Positions 42,499 to 51,272 of a stretch of 64,000 bases of DNA are shown piece after piece. The DNA is from CBDEGU01 sp965238045 (lineage in GTDB: Bacteria > Acidobacteriota > Terriglobia > Bryobacterales > UBA6623). The position numbers and the translations under genes are program-made. The notes beneath the pieces were generated by a model that saw nothing but the letters and a program-made list of their open reading frames with translations, did not search any database and was not told where the DNA came from. Position 1 is the first letter of the stretch. The number at the start of each line of letters is the position of its first letter. The DNA is taken from positions 124,001 to 188,000 of the forward strand of contig CBDEGU010000009.1 in NCBI GenBank assembly GCA_965238045.1. Direction: 5' to 3'.

Positions 42499-44100
42499 TC
42501 AATCGTCCAGTTCAATCGCTCGCGCGAAACGGACCGCGCCCAGCCCGGCGAGTTGATCGAGCACGTTCTTCGGAATCGGGCCGTCAATACGCACGACCGC
42601 AACCGCTTCGGCGGGCTCTCCGGGCCCCTCATGGGTCTCGCGGCGCCCGAGGGAAAAGTCGGCGATGTTGATGTTGTTTTCTCCCAAAAGGGTGCCGAAT
42701 TTCCCGATCACGCCCGGGACATCGATATTCTTGGTGAACACCATGTCGCCTTGAAGCCGGGCCTCGACATAGATGCCGTCCACGCTGATGAGCCGCGGCG
42801 AACCATCGGCGAATACGGTACCCTCGACGGATCGCCGGCCATCCTCGGTGTCGAGTACCAGGGTGAGCGTGTCCACACTCTGTTTCCGCCCATGATGGCT
42901 TTCACTGACTCCCACGCCCCGCGCGGCGGCGATCTCGGCCGCGTTGATGAGGTTGGGAGGCTGAGAGAGAAACCGCCCCAGCACCCCGCAAACCGCCGCG
43001 TTTCGAATCAAGCTCGAATTCGACTCGCCCAGACTCCCGGCGTACTCGACCTTGAGACGCCGAGGTGGCCCGGTCGCAATTTGCGCCACAAACGAGCCCA
43101 GACGCTCGGCCAAATCAAGGTAGGGACGCAGCCGGCCGTACTGCTCGGCGTTGATCGACGGCATGTTGACCGCGTTGGTGATGACGCCGCTTTCGAGGAA
43201 TTCCTTGACCTGCTCGGCGATACAAATCCCGACCGCCTCCTGCGCCTCGGCGGTCGAGCCGCCGATGTGCGGAGTGGCAATCAGCCGCTCGTCGGCCAGC
43301 AGCGCCGAACCGGGCGAAGGCGCCTCGGTCTCGAAAACATCCAGCGCCGCTCCGGCGACGCTTCCGTTCTTCAGCGCCTGTTCGAGCGCCGCCCCGTCGA
43401 TCAATTCGCCGCGGGCGCAATTGATGATGCGAACTCCCGCCTTCATCTTCCCGAATGCGTCCTGGTTCAGAATATGGCGGGTCTCGGCCGTCAGCGAGAG
43501 GTGCAGGCTGATATAGTCGCTCGTGCGGTAGAGTTCGTCGAGTTCGATGATCTCCACGCCCCGATCCTTCGCCAGTTCCCGCGAGACAAACGGATCGTGG
43601 GCCACCACCTTCATGGCGAAAGGCCGGGCGCGGCGGGCCACCTGAAGACCGATATTGCCCAGCCCGATAATCCCCAGCGTCTTGCCACCGAGTTCGGTGC
43701 CGAGAAACTTCTTCTTTTCCCACTTGCCCGACTTGGTCGACTGGCTGGCCTGGGGAATCGACCGGGCCGAGGCCAGTATGAGCGCCAAGGTGTGCTCGGC
43801 GACCGAGACAGCGTTACCCCCCGGCGTATTCATGACCAGCACGCCCCGGGCGGTCGCCGCCGCGATATCTACATTGTCGACGCCCACGCCGGCGCGGCCG
43901 ATCACGCGAAGCTTCGGCGCATTCTCTAAAACTTCGGCCGTCACCTTCGCGCCGCTGCGAACCAGCAGCGCGTCGGCATCGGGCAACAGCGCGGCAAACT
44001 CCCGCGGCGACGACTCGATGACCCTCCAGCCCGGCGTGGAGCGGAACACCTCCAGCGCCGCGGGTGACACGCTGTCTGCAACCAGAACGTTCAAATCCAT
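42499..44100 (-). CDS. serA: D-3-phosphoglycerate dehydrogenase
   Basis: A 533-aa SerA of the long type. It has the catalytic/NAD domain with GIIGLGNIGLQVARRA, NCARGELIDGAAL (Arg), DVFETEAPSPGSALL (Glu) and TPHIGGSTAEAQEAV (His), then an allosteric substrate-binding domain (GPPRRLKVEYAGSLG) and a C-terminal ACT domain (VPGVIGKFGTLLGENNINIADFSLGR). It catalyses the first step of serine synthesis and is likely feedback-inhibited by serine through ACT. The class V aminotransferase gene immediately upstream on the same strand (72 bp) probably works in the same or a neighbouring pathway. Confidence 0.97.
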   Translation of the reverse strand: MDLNVLVADSVSPAALEVFRSTPGWRVIESSPREFAALLPDADALLVRSGAKVTAEVLENAPKLRVIGRAGVGVDNVDIAAATARGVLVMNTPGGNAVSVAEHTLALILASARSIPQASQSTKSGKWEKKKFLGTELGGKTLGIIGLGNIGLQVARRARPFAMKVVAHDPFVSRELAKDRGVEIIELDELYRTSDYISLHLSLTAETRHILNQDAFGKMKAGVRIINCARGELIDGAALEQALKNGSVAGAALDVFETEAPSPGSALLADERLIATPHIGGSTAEAQEAVGICIAEQVKEFLESGVITNAVNMPSINAEQYGRLRPYLDLAERLGSFVAQIATGPPRRLKVEYAGSLGESNSSLIRNAAVCGVLGRFLSQPPNLINAAEIAAARGVGVSESHHGRKQSVDTLTLVLDTEDGRRSVEGTVFADGSPRLISVDGIYVEARLQGDMVFTKNIDVPGVIGKFGTLLGENNINIADFSLGRRETHEGPGEPAEAVAVVRIDGPIPKNVLDQLAGLGAVRFARAIELDD

Positions 44101-44172
44101 CCTCTCTCTCGCTGGGAGACCTTCCTAGAAAACATAAAGACAGAACAGACAAACATCGTCATGCGGAGGACT

Positions 44173-45321
44173 CTACCAGGCGTCCATATAGACTTGCTGC
44201 ACTCGCCGTACGCCCGTGCCCAGCTCCACCGGGTGGCCGAGCGATTTCAGGATGATCTCCAGCTCCGCGACGACGGCGAACAAGTCCGCGAAGTCAAAGT
44301 ACCCAAGATGCGCAATGCGAAAGATCTCACCTTTCATCGAGCCTTGTCCATTGGCGATGATCGAGCCGAACTGGGTTTTGAACTCTTTGACGATGTCGCT
44401 TGAGTCGATACCCCGCGGGGCGCGAATCGATGTCAGCGCGCCGGCCGGCGTCGCCTTGGCGAACAACGCGAGGTCCAGTCCCTCGGCGGCTGCCCGGGTC
44501 GCTTGCGCCAGAAGTCGCGCGTTTTCGATCAGGTTCTCCCGCCCGATGGTCCGGATGTATCGCAGAGACTCGGCCAGCCCGAGCAGCAGCGAAATCGCCG
44601 GCGTCCAGGGTGACTCTCCTTTCTCTCCGCTCTTCTTATGCTTGAGCAGATCCAAGTAATAGTACGACGATCTGTGACTCTCGGCTCGCTCCCAGGCTTT
44701 GGGACTCACCGACAGGAAGGCCAGCCCGGGAGGAACCATGGCGGCTTTCTGCGACCCGCCGATGACGACATCCAGTCCCCAGCCATCGATCTCGAGTTGG
44801 CTCGTTCCCAAACCCGTGATCGCGTCCACCACGAAGATGGCATCGCTCTTGCCCACTTCTTCGGCCATGGCCCGCACGTCGTGCGAAACGCCGGTCGAAC
44901 TCTCGGTCGCCTGTACGAACACACCCTGAATTTCCGCGTCCGCCCGCAGCGCCTCGGCAACCCGTTCCGGCGCAACGGCGTCGCCGTAGGGCGCTTCTAA
45001 AACTTGCGCTTCGAGTCCGAAGGCCCGCGTCATCTCGACCCAGCGTTCTCCGAACTTCCCCGCCGTGCATACCAAGACCTTCTCTCCAGGAGAGAACAAA
45101 TTCGAGACCGCCGCTTCCATCGCGCCGGTTCCCGACGCGGTCAGCACCATGACGTCGTAGCCGGTATCCATGAAATAGTGCAGGTCGGCGATCACCTGGC
45201 GATAGAGTTCGCGAAAGTCGCCGGTGCGGTGATGCATCTCCGCGCCCGACATGGCGCGAACTGCTGGAGGATAGAGAGGAGTGGGCCCCGGTGTAAGGAG
45301 CCGCAACTTGCGGATATGCAT
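44173..45321 (-). CDS. Class V aminotransferase (alanine-glyoxylate / serine-pyruvate type)
   Basis: I take the ATG at 45321 (MHIRKLRLLTPGPTPL), since the upstream TTG at 45357 adds non-conserved residues; 382 aa. PLP-dependent class V features: TPGPTPLYPPAV, MHHRTGDFRELY, LTASGTGAMEAAV, VDAITGLGT, and the PLP Lys in VIGGSQKAAMVPPG. Members include soluble hydrogenase 42-kDa subunit and serine-glyoxylate transaminases, and in some thermophiles a class V enzyme of this type replaces SerC. The tight pairing with serA makes a role in making phosphoserine or serine likely, though glyoxylate detoxification is the alternative. Confidence 0.9.
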   Translation of the reverse strand: MHIRKLRLLTPGPTPLYPPAVRAMSGAEMHHRTGDFRELYRQVIADLHYFMDTGYDVMVLTASGTGAMEAAVSNLFSPGEKVLVCTAGKFGERWVEMTRAFGLEAQVLEAPYGDAVAPERVAEALRADAEIQGVFVQATESSTGVSHDVRAMAEEVGKSDAIFVVDAITGLGTSQLEIDGWGLDVVIGGSQKAAMVPPGLAFLSVSPKAWERAESHRSSYYYLDLLKHKKSGEKGESPWTPAISLLLGLAESLRYIRTIGRENLIENARLLAQATRAAAEGLDLALFAKATPAGALTSIRAPRGIDSSDIVKEFKTQFGSIIANGQGSMKGEIFRIAHLGYFDFADLFAVVAELEIILKSLGHPVELGTGVRRVQQVYMDAW

Positions 45322-45410
45322 GGAAGGTAGGGACGAGCCGGGAAAGACGGTGCTCAAAACCGTGCGCCGGTTCCCAAAACCTTAGAATAGCGCGCCGTCG
45401 CGGCCGCGGG

Positions 45411-46859
45411 CTAGTTTTCGAATCCGCCGGCCTTTTCAAACGCATCGCCAAGCTTGAGCAGCAGGGTTTCGTTGAAATGATCCGTCAGGATCTGCATGCC
45501 GACCGGCAAATCCTCGGACGAGGTTCCGCAAGGAACACTGATGCCCGCGATGCCGGCCAGGCTGGCGGTGATCGTATAAATATCGGACAAATACATCTCC
45601 AGCGGGTCCGAGACCTTCGCGCCAAGCTTGAAGGCCGGGAAGGGCGAGACGGGAGTCACGATCGCGTCCACACTCTCAAACGCTTTCTTGAAGTCCTGGG
45701 CAATGAGCGAGCGGACTTTCTGCGCCTTCAAGTAGTAGGCCTCGTAATACCCGGAACTCAGCACGTAGGTGCCGAGAATGATGCGCCGGGTCACCTCCGC
45801 GCCAAAGCCCGCTCCGCGCGTATGGCAGTACATGTCGCTGAGAGTCTCGGAGTTTTTCGAGCGGATCGTGTAGCGCACACCGTCATAGCGGGCCAGGTTC
45901 GCGCTTGCCTCCGCCGTGCAAATCAGGTAGTAGCTTGCGATGGCGTAATCGGTGTGCGGCAGGCTGATGCCGGAAATCTCGCAGCCAAGCCGCTTGAGCT
46001 TCTCCAAACCAGATTCGACGCGGGCGCCCACATCCGGGGCAAGCCCCTCGGCGAAATACTCTTTGGGAACGCCGATGCGAAGCCCCTTGATCCGCCCGTC
46101 GAGCGCGGCGGCGAAGTCGGGAACCTCTACCGCGGCGGAAGTCGAATCCGCGGCGTCGCGGCCGGCGATCACGCCCAGCAGAATTGCCGAATCCTTGACG
46201 GTTCGAGAGAACGGACCGATCGTATCGAGCGAACTGGCAAACGCCGCTAGCCCATACCGCGAGACTCTCCCGTAGGTCGGCTTCACGCCCACCACGCCGC
46301 AAAACGATGCCGGCTGGCGAATCGAACCGCCCGTGTCGGTGCCCAGCGATACCGGCGCGAAACCCCCCGCCACCGCCGCCGCCGAGCCGCCGCTCGAACC
46401 GCCCGGCACACGGTCCGGAGCCGCCGGGTTGCGCACCGGATAGTATCCCGAATTCTCGTTCGACGAGCCCATGGCGAATTCGTCGCAATTCGTCTTGCCG
46501 AAAATCACGCCGCCGGCTCGTTCCAGCCTCTCGACCGTCGTCGCGTCGTAATGCGCGACATAGTTTTCGAGAATCCGCGAGCCACAGGTCGCCCGCAGCC
46601 CCTTGGCCATGATCACATCCTTGACCGCGACCGGCACACCGGCTAATGGCCCCAGCGTCCGCCCGGCGGCAAGATCCGCGTCCACGGCTTCGGCCGAGGC
46701 CAGCGCGCGCTCGGGCGAGAAGTGCAAGAACGCGCCGAACTGCTCGTTCTCGGCTTGCGAAACACGCAGTGCTTCTTCGGCCAGTTCCTTGGCGCTGAAC
46801 TTTCTTTCCGCCAGACCCTGCTGGATCTGATCAATCGTGAGAGTTCTGTAATCGTCCAT
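45411..46859 (-). CDS. gatA: Asp/Glu-tRNA(Asn/Gln) amidotransferase subunit A
   Basis: A 482-aa amidase-signature enzyme of normal GatA length. The catalytic Lys is in PVAVKDVIMAKG, the cis-Ser and nucleophile Ser are in PGGSSGGSAAAVAGG and SLGTDTGGSIRQPASFCG. The C-terminal part (CGTSSEDLPVGMQILTD, LLLKLGDAFE) is typical. GatA releases ammonia from Gln for amidating misacylated Glu-tRNA(Gln) or Asp-tRNA(Asn). It follows gatC by 38 bp on the same strand. gatB is not in this window. Confidence 0.97.
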   Translation of the reverse strand: MDDYRTLTIDQIQQGLAERKFSAKELAEEALRVSQAENEQFGAFLHFSPERALASAEAVDADLAAGRTLGPLAGVPVAVKDVIMAKGLRATCGSRILENYVAHYDATTVERLERAGGVIFGKTNCDEFAMGSSNENSGYYPVRNPAAPDRVPGGSSGGSAAAVAGGFAPVSLGTDTGGSIRQPASFCGVVGVKPTYGRVSRYGLAAFASSLDTIGPFSRTVKDSAILLGVIAGRDAADSTSAAVEVPDFAAALDGRIKGLRIGVPKEYFAEGLAPDVGARVESGLEKLKRLGCEISGISLPHTDYAIASYYLICTAEASANLARYDGVRYTIRSKNSETLSDMYCHTRGAGFGAEVTRRIILGTYVLSSGYYEAYYLKAQKVRSLIAQDFKKAFESVDAIVTPVSPFPAFKLGAKVSDPLEMYLSDIYTITASLAGIAGISVPCGTSSEDLPVGMQILTDHFNETLLLKLGDAFEKAGGFEN

Positions 46860-46897
46860 GAGCCGGGCAGGAGATAAGTCAGGCAGGGAAACAGCCG

Positions 46898-47197
46898 CTA
46901 GCGTTCAATCACCTTGGGCACCTTGAACTGCCCGGCGCCGGACTGTGGAGCCGATTGCAGGGCGGTCCCGGCGTCGAACGACGGCAGGATGACATCCTCG
47001 CGAAAGGTTTCGGCCTCCGCATCCGCATAGATCACCTGCGCCATCGGCTCGACCTCCGAGGTGTCGAGTTCGTTGAGTTTCTCGGCGTAATTGAGGATCT
47101 CTTCCAGGTCCCCCCGGTACTGCCCGGCGGCGTCATCGCTGAGCGCCAGGTTCGCCAGCTTCGCGATGTAGCGGACCTCTTCCGCGCTAATCTTCAC
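46898..47197 (-). CDS. gatC: Asp/Glu-tRNA(Asn/Gln) amidotransferase subunit C
   Basis: A 99-aa GatC with the expected EEVRYIAKLANLALSDD start, LEEILNYAEKLNELDTSEVEPM centre and a C-terminal FREDVILPSF...FKVPKVIER. It stabilises the GatAB complex. It starts seven bases after the DUF721 stop and is followed by gatA, so DUF721-gatC-gatA look like one operon. Confidence 0.95.
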   Translation of the reverse strand: MKISAEEVRYIAKLANLALSDDAAGQYRGDLEEILNYAEKLNELDTSEVEPMAQVIYADAEAETFREDVILPSFDAGTALQSAPQSGAGQFKVPKVIER

Positions 47198-47204
47198 TGC
47201 AACC

Positions 47205-47663
47205 TCAACCTCGCTGGCCCGAATTCTCTTCTCGTCGTCCTTTTTCTTTGTCTCGTCCGCGGGATGCGTGATAAATTCGTCTCAGATGCGGGTCTTCCAC
47301 GCCCGCGCCGTCGTCGTCCGCGGCGCTCAGCGGCCGGGCAGGCTTCATATCTTCGGCGCGCCGCGGCGGCTTCGCCTCGGCCCGCGTCAGGCGAAGGTGA
47401 ATCTTCGAGACAACATTGCCTCCCAGCGCCCGGTTGAGTTCCGCCATGATCCGGTAACGCAGAGGCAAGACCTGCTTGCGCCACTCCGCGTCCCACATTT
47501 CGACCAGCAGGGTTCCCCGCCGCAGGGCCGCCGGTCGCGTTCTCACCGCGATCTCTCGTCCGACCACCTCGGGCCAGTAAGAAATCGCCAACTCTTCCTC
47601 TGCCCGCCGATCGCCGGTCCCCTGACGATAGACCTTCGGGAGAACTTCTTTTAGGCTATGCAC
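47205..47663 (-). CDS. DUF721 (DciA-like) protein
   Basis: 152 residues. The first ~100 match DUF721: LPKVYRQGTGDRRAEEELAISYWPEVVGREIAVRTRP, LRRGTLLVEMWDAEWRKQVLPLRYRIMAELNRALG and VSKIHLRLT. The last 50 residues are charged and disordered-looking. DUF721 proteins include DciA, the ancestral loader of the replicative helicase in bacteria lacking DnaC/DnaI. It heads the gatC-gatA operon; the combination has no obvious functional link. Confidence 0.82.
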   Translation of the reverse strand: MHSLKEVLPKVYRQGTGDRRAEEELAISYWPEVVGREIAVRTRPAALRRGTLLVEMWDAEWRKQVLPLRYRIMAELNRALGGNVVSKIHLRLTRAEAKPPRRAEDMKPARPLSAADDDGAGVEDPHLRRIYHASRGRDKEKGRREENSGQRG

Positions 47664-47845
47664 GGAACCCTCGGCGGCGGGAACCGACTATTCTAGCATG
47701 ACGCTTTCGCCCGGCCTCCCACCGTGGAGCAAGGCCGTGAAGCAAGGATAGAACCCGGGGCCTCCTGGCTCTCCTCGCAGCCCGTGACAGTGGTCCGGCC
47801 CGGCGCATGGCGTGCCGGAGAGCCGCGAGCTTGCCCGGGCCGGGT

Positions 47846-48346
47846 TCAATGGACCGAATAATCAATCCTCTGTAGTTCCTTGAGTATGCTGGGCTCTCCG
47901 GGGCTTACCTCTAGAGCCTGGACGAGTTCGTCGAGCGCGCGCATTTTCTCTCCTCTGGCCAGGTAGACCCGGCCGAGATTCAGATAGGCGAAGTGGCGGG
48001 TTTCGTAACGCTTCGCGCGCTTGGCGGACTCCAGCCACGGAATGGCGTCATTGTGACGGCCCTGCTGGATCAGATATGCGCCGATGTCGTTGTAGGGGTT
48101 GCCAAAGTCCGGGTCGAGACAGATGGCCTTGCGGCAGTCTTCCATCGCTGCGTCCAGGTCGCCGAGAGACGACACCGCCCACCCCCGGTAGGTGTAGCCT
48201 TCAGCGGTCGGCCGCAGCGCGATGCTTTCCTCATAGAGCCGCAACGCTTCCAGGATTCGTCCCTCGGTCAGACGCTTAGTGCCGAGTTCCCATAGACTCT
48301 GGGCACGCTCCCGCTCACCCTTCTCGGCCATGCGCTCTCTGCTCAT
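47846..48346 (-). CDS. TPR-repeat protein
   Basis: 166 residues, or 161 if the second Met (48331) is used. Three to four TPR motifs cover the protein: SLWELGTKRLTEGRILEALRLYEES, AEGYTYRGWAVSSLGDLDAAMEDCRKA, GNPYNDIGAYLIQQGRHNDAIPWLES and FAYLNLGRVYLARGEKMRALDELVQAL. There is no signal peptide, so it is probably a cytoplasmic adaptor. It is separated from the DUF721 gene by 180 bp without recognisable features. Confidence 0.85.
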   Translation of the reverse strand: MSRERMAEKGERERAQSLWELGTKRLTEGRILEALRLYEESIALRPTAEGYTYRGWAVSSLGDLDAAMEDCRKAICLDPDFGNPYNDIGAYLIQQGRHNDAIPWLESAKRAKRYETRHFAYLNLGRVYLARGEKMRALDELVQALEVSPGEPSILKELQRIDYSVH

Positions 48347-48745
48347 TTACATACCCGGCACGCGCCCCGCGAAGCACCGGCGAGGCCAGCCCGCCGATGG
48401 ATGAAAATCAAAACCCATGAAATCAAAACCCCTCAAAAGGTTCTCGACGATAATTGTATCACCGGCCGTGCTCGCCGTTCGGGGGAGATTCCAGTTCGCC
48501 CGTCCCCGTGTCAGCCAAACGGGGCAGCCAAACGGACCGGCCGGACCGAAGTTCCTGCTCGGCCTGCCGCATCGAGAGCGCTCCAGAATCGTCGCCGAAC
48601 ACGATCTCCCTGTCAGTTGTCCAAATCTTTCCCCCGGAAAGCGGCACCGAACCCGGCCGCCGGTGGCCCCCAGCATGCGGACGTGCTAGGCTCATCTGCG
48701 AACTTCATCTTTCCCGCGAGTTTCATCTTTCAAGAGAGCGAAATC

Positions 48746-50302
48746 ATGATTCGACTGCGTTGTCTCGTCACCTTGTTTGCCTTGCTCAGTGCACCCGGCG
48801 CCTTCGCCCAGCGTCCGGGAGCGGATCAGCTCAAGAATCAGGCCATGGAGGGCGTCGAGGCACGCCGCAAGCTCGTCCAGGAAATTACCGACTCGCTGTT
48901 TAGCTTTTCCGAACTCGGCTACCAGGAATATGAATCCTCGAAGTATCTCACGGAAATTCTCAAACGACACGGATTTCGCATCACCCGCGGCGTCGCCGGC
49001 ATGCCGACCGCCTTTGTCGCCGAGTGGGGCGAGGGCAAGCCGGTCATCGGCTTCATGTCCGATATCGACGGGCTGCCGGAAACCTCCCAGAAACCCGGCG
49101 TGGCCTATCACGCGCCATTGATCGAAGGCGGCCCGGGCCACGGCGAGGGACATAACGCCGGACAAGCGGTCAACGTAACCGCCGTGCTCGCGGTCCGCGA
49201 TCTTCTGGAGAAATACAAGATTCCGGGTACGATCCGGGTCTATCCGGGCATCGCCGAAGAATTGCTCGGCAGCCGCACCTATATGGTCCGCGAGGGACTG
49301 TTCCACGATCTCGATATCATGCTCGGCGCCCACGTCACAAACGGATTCAACACCGGCTACGGCATTCGCGGTCTGGCGCTGGTCTCCACGGAGTACACCT
49401 TCCACGGACGCAGCGCCCACGGCGCCGGCTCGCCCTGGAAGGGGCGCAGCGCCCTCGACGCGGTGGAACTCATGAACGCCGGGTGGAACTTTCGCCGCGA
49501 GCACCTGCGGACCCAGCAGCGCTCGCACTACGTGATTTCTCATGGCGGAGATCAGCCCAATGTCGTGCCTCCGCTCGCCTCGGTGTGGTATTTCTTTCGC
49601 GAACTCGACTATGCCCACGTAAAGGAATTGCACGAGCTGGGCACGAAAATCGCCCACGGCGCCGCCATGATGACCGGCACGACCGTCAGTGAACGCGTCT
49701 TGGGAGCTGCCTGGCAGGGTCATTTCAACAAGCCAGTCGCCGAGGCCCTGCACGCCAATATCACGAAGGTTGGCATGCCCAACTGGAGCGAGGCCGACAT
49801 CAAGCTGGCGAAGGCGATCCAGACCGAGCTGGACTCGGACGCCGAGGGCCTGAAGACCGAAGTCTCGGAGCTGGAAGGCTCCCAGGCCGTTTCATCGGGC
49901 TCGGACGATATCGCCGAGGTAAGCTGGAGTGTCCCCACGGTCGTATTGCGGTATCCAGCCAATATACCGGGACTCATAGGCCACCATTGGTCGTCCGCGG
50001 TCGCCATGGCAACGCCCATCGCCCACAAAGGCGCGACCGCCGGAGCGAAAGCTCAGGCCATGACCGCGATCGAACTTTTTGTTCGTCCCGAGCTTGTCAA
50101 GCAGGCCCAGAAGTACTTCAGCGAGCAGACCAAGACCACGCAATGGCAGTCCCTTATCCCGGACGACGTTGCCCCGCCCACCCACCTCAATGCCGAGCGC
50201 ATGCAGCGCTTCCGGCCCGCCCTCGACAAGCTGCGCTACGACCCCGGAAAGTACCGCACCTATCTTGAGCAGCTCGGCATTAAGTACCCCACCATCCGGT
50301 AG
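48746..50302 (+). CDS. M20-family amidohydrolase (AbgB-like), secreted
   Basis: The ATG at 48746 gives 518 residues with a signal peptide (LVTLFALLSAPGAFA); the open frame further upstream shows no conservation. M20D features: FSFSELGYQEYESSKYL, the metal Asp region IGFMSDIDGLPE, GGPGHGEGHNAG (Glu replaces the Cys usual in GHxCGH), the catalytic Glu pair in YPGIAEELLGSRTYM, and HVTNGFNTGYG. The dimerisation domain contains GRSAHGAGSPWKGRSALDAV. The family hydrolyses N-acyl amino acids or aminobenzoyl-glutamate; the substrate here is unknown. About 400 bp upstream (48347-48745) hold no recognisable gene. Confidence 0.88.
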   Translation: MIRLRCLVTLFALLSAPGAFAQRPGADQLKNQAMEGVEARRKLVQEITDSLFSFSELGYQEYESSKYLTEILKRHGFRITRGVAGMPTAFVAEWGEGKPVIGFMSDIDGLPETSQKPGVAYHAPLIEGGPGHGEGHNAGQAVNVTAVLAVRDLLEKYKIPGTIRVYPGIAEELLGSRTYMVREGLFHDLDIMLGAHVTNGFNTGYGIRGLALVSTEYTFHGRSAHGAGSPWKGRSALDAVELMNAGWNFRREHLRTQQRSHYVISHGGDQPNVVPPLASVWYFFRELDYAHVKELHELGTKIAHGAAMMTGTTVSERVLGAAWQGHFNKPVAEALHANITKVGMPNWSEADIKLAKAIQTELDSDAEGLKTEVSELEGSQAVSSGSDDIAEVSWSVPTVVLRYPANIPGLIGHHWSSAVAMATPIAHKGATAGAKAQAMTAIELFVRPELVKQAQKYFSEQTKTTQWQSLIPDDVAPPTHLNAERMQRFRPALDKLRYDPGKYRTYLEQLGIKYPTIR

Positions 50303-50488
50303 GCCGCTCGGTTGGGACCGGCAACGACTCTCGAGTAGCCCCCGCCTTCTCCTCCGGACGGCGCCAAAGTCCAAGCCCTCCGCTTTGTTAGAATGAGACT
50401 CGCCCGGACAGCCGCCGCGGTTTGGGTTTCGGGTTTCTGGTTTCGGGTCTCACGAACGAACATCGTTCGAACACCCCGGCCTCCCGCG

Positions 50489-51265
50489 ATGTCATCCGAT
50501 CACCAAGTCCCCGTCGACGTCTTTCTCTCCCAGTGCACCGGAGAGATGGTGCCGATCAGTCATGCCTTCAGCTACTTCTCCGCTCTGCCGCTCTCGGAGA
50601 GTGATCTGAAACGGTGGCTCTACGATCCCCTCGCGGCGGTTCCGCCCAAAATCGGAGAACTGATTCCCCGCTTGCGGTTTCTGCTCGTGCCCTATCTGGA
50701 AGCAGAGGACGATGGCGCGGAAAAGAACGGCCGGAAAACCGGCGGGAGCGTAAACCGGCAACCCGCCGGCCTTGTGTCCTTCCGCCGTCCGGCCGCCGCC
50801 CGGCGCGTGGGCTCCTATTTCTTGGAGCACGAGGGAGAGACCTGTCTGTTCCTGGCGGTCAAGAATCAAGAGATCGCCGACTATCATTACGTTTTCTACA
50901 ACGGCTTGGCGGCGCTTGTTTGTCGCCACATGGCTCCGAAAACGCGCCGGCACTTCGACCAGCTTGTGCGTCAAGAATTGCTCAGCGAGACGCACGGCGA
51001 GGTCGATGAATCAAGCTGGCGGCTGAAAGAGGAAGTGATCCGCCGCCGCGTCAACCCGGAACGGAATTCCAAGGCCGTTCGCGGTTATCTTCTCCAGGCC
51101 TTCGAAGACACGCTCACCCTCTATTTTCACGGACTCTGCTGCGACATCGACATCGAAGCTGGACCGCGACAGCTCGCCAACCGGTACATGCGCCTCCGTC
51201 TGCTCGTTCTGCGCCAGATGCTTCCCCCTCCCAAGGGATTCGCCTTATTCCCAGAGGACATCTAG
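50489..51265 (+). CDS. Conserved-looking protein of unknown function, first of a three-gene cluster
   Basis: From the ATG at 50489 there are 258 residues (MSSDHQVPVDVFLSQCTGEM); the longer frame from 50393 starts with low-quality sequence made of GGTTTCGGGTTTC-type repeats. The protein is soluble, without signal peptide. Notable parts are FLLVPYLEAE, a His/Tyr-rich core (NQEIADYHYVFYNGLAALVCRHM), RGYLLQAFEDTLTLYFHGLCCDIDIE and RYMRLRLLVLRQMLPPPKGFALF. I recognise no domain. It is followed after seven bases by the epimerase-like gene, so the two are very likely co-expressed with the DHDPS-like gene beyond. Confidence 0.65.
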   Translation: MSSDHQVPVDVFLSQCTGEMVPISHAFSYFSALPLSESDLKRWLYDPLAAVPPKIGELIPRLRFLLVPYLEAEDDGAEKNGRKTGGSVNRQPAGLVSFRRPAAARRVGSYFLEHEGETCLFLAVKNQEIADYHYVFYNGLAALVCRHMAPKTRRHFDQLVRQELLSETHGEVDESSWRLKEEVIRRRVNPERNSKAVRGYLLQAFEDTLTLYFHGLCCDIDIEAGPRQLANRYMRLRLLVLRQMLPPPKGFALFPEDI

Positions 51266-51272
51266 TTCTGCT

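Noticed and set aside
47664..47845. Possible tRNA-like or RNA signal (GGGTTCAATGG) between DUF721 and the TPR gene
   Set aside because: No acceptor stem, anticodon arm or D-loop could be folded around it.
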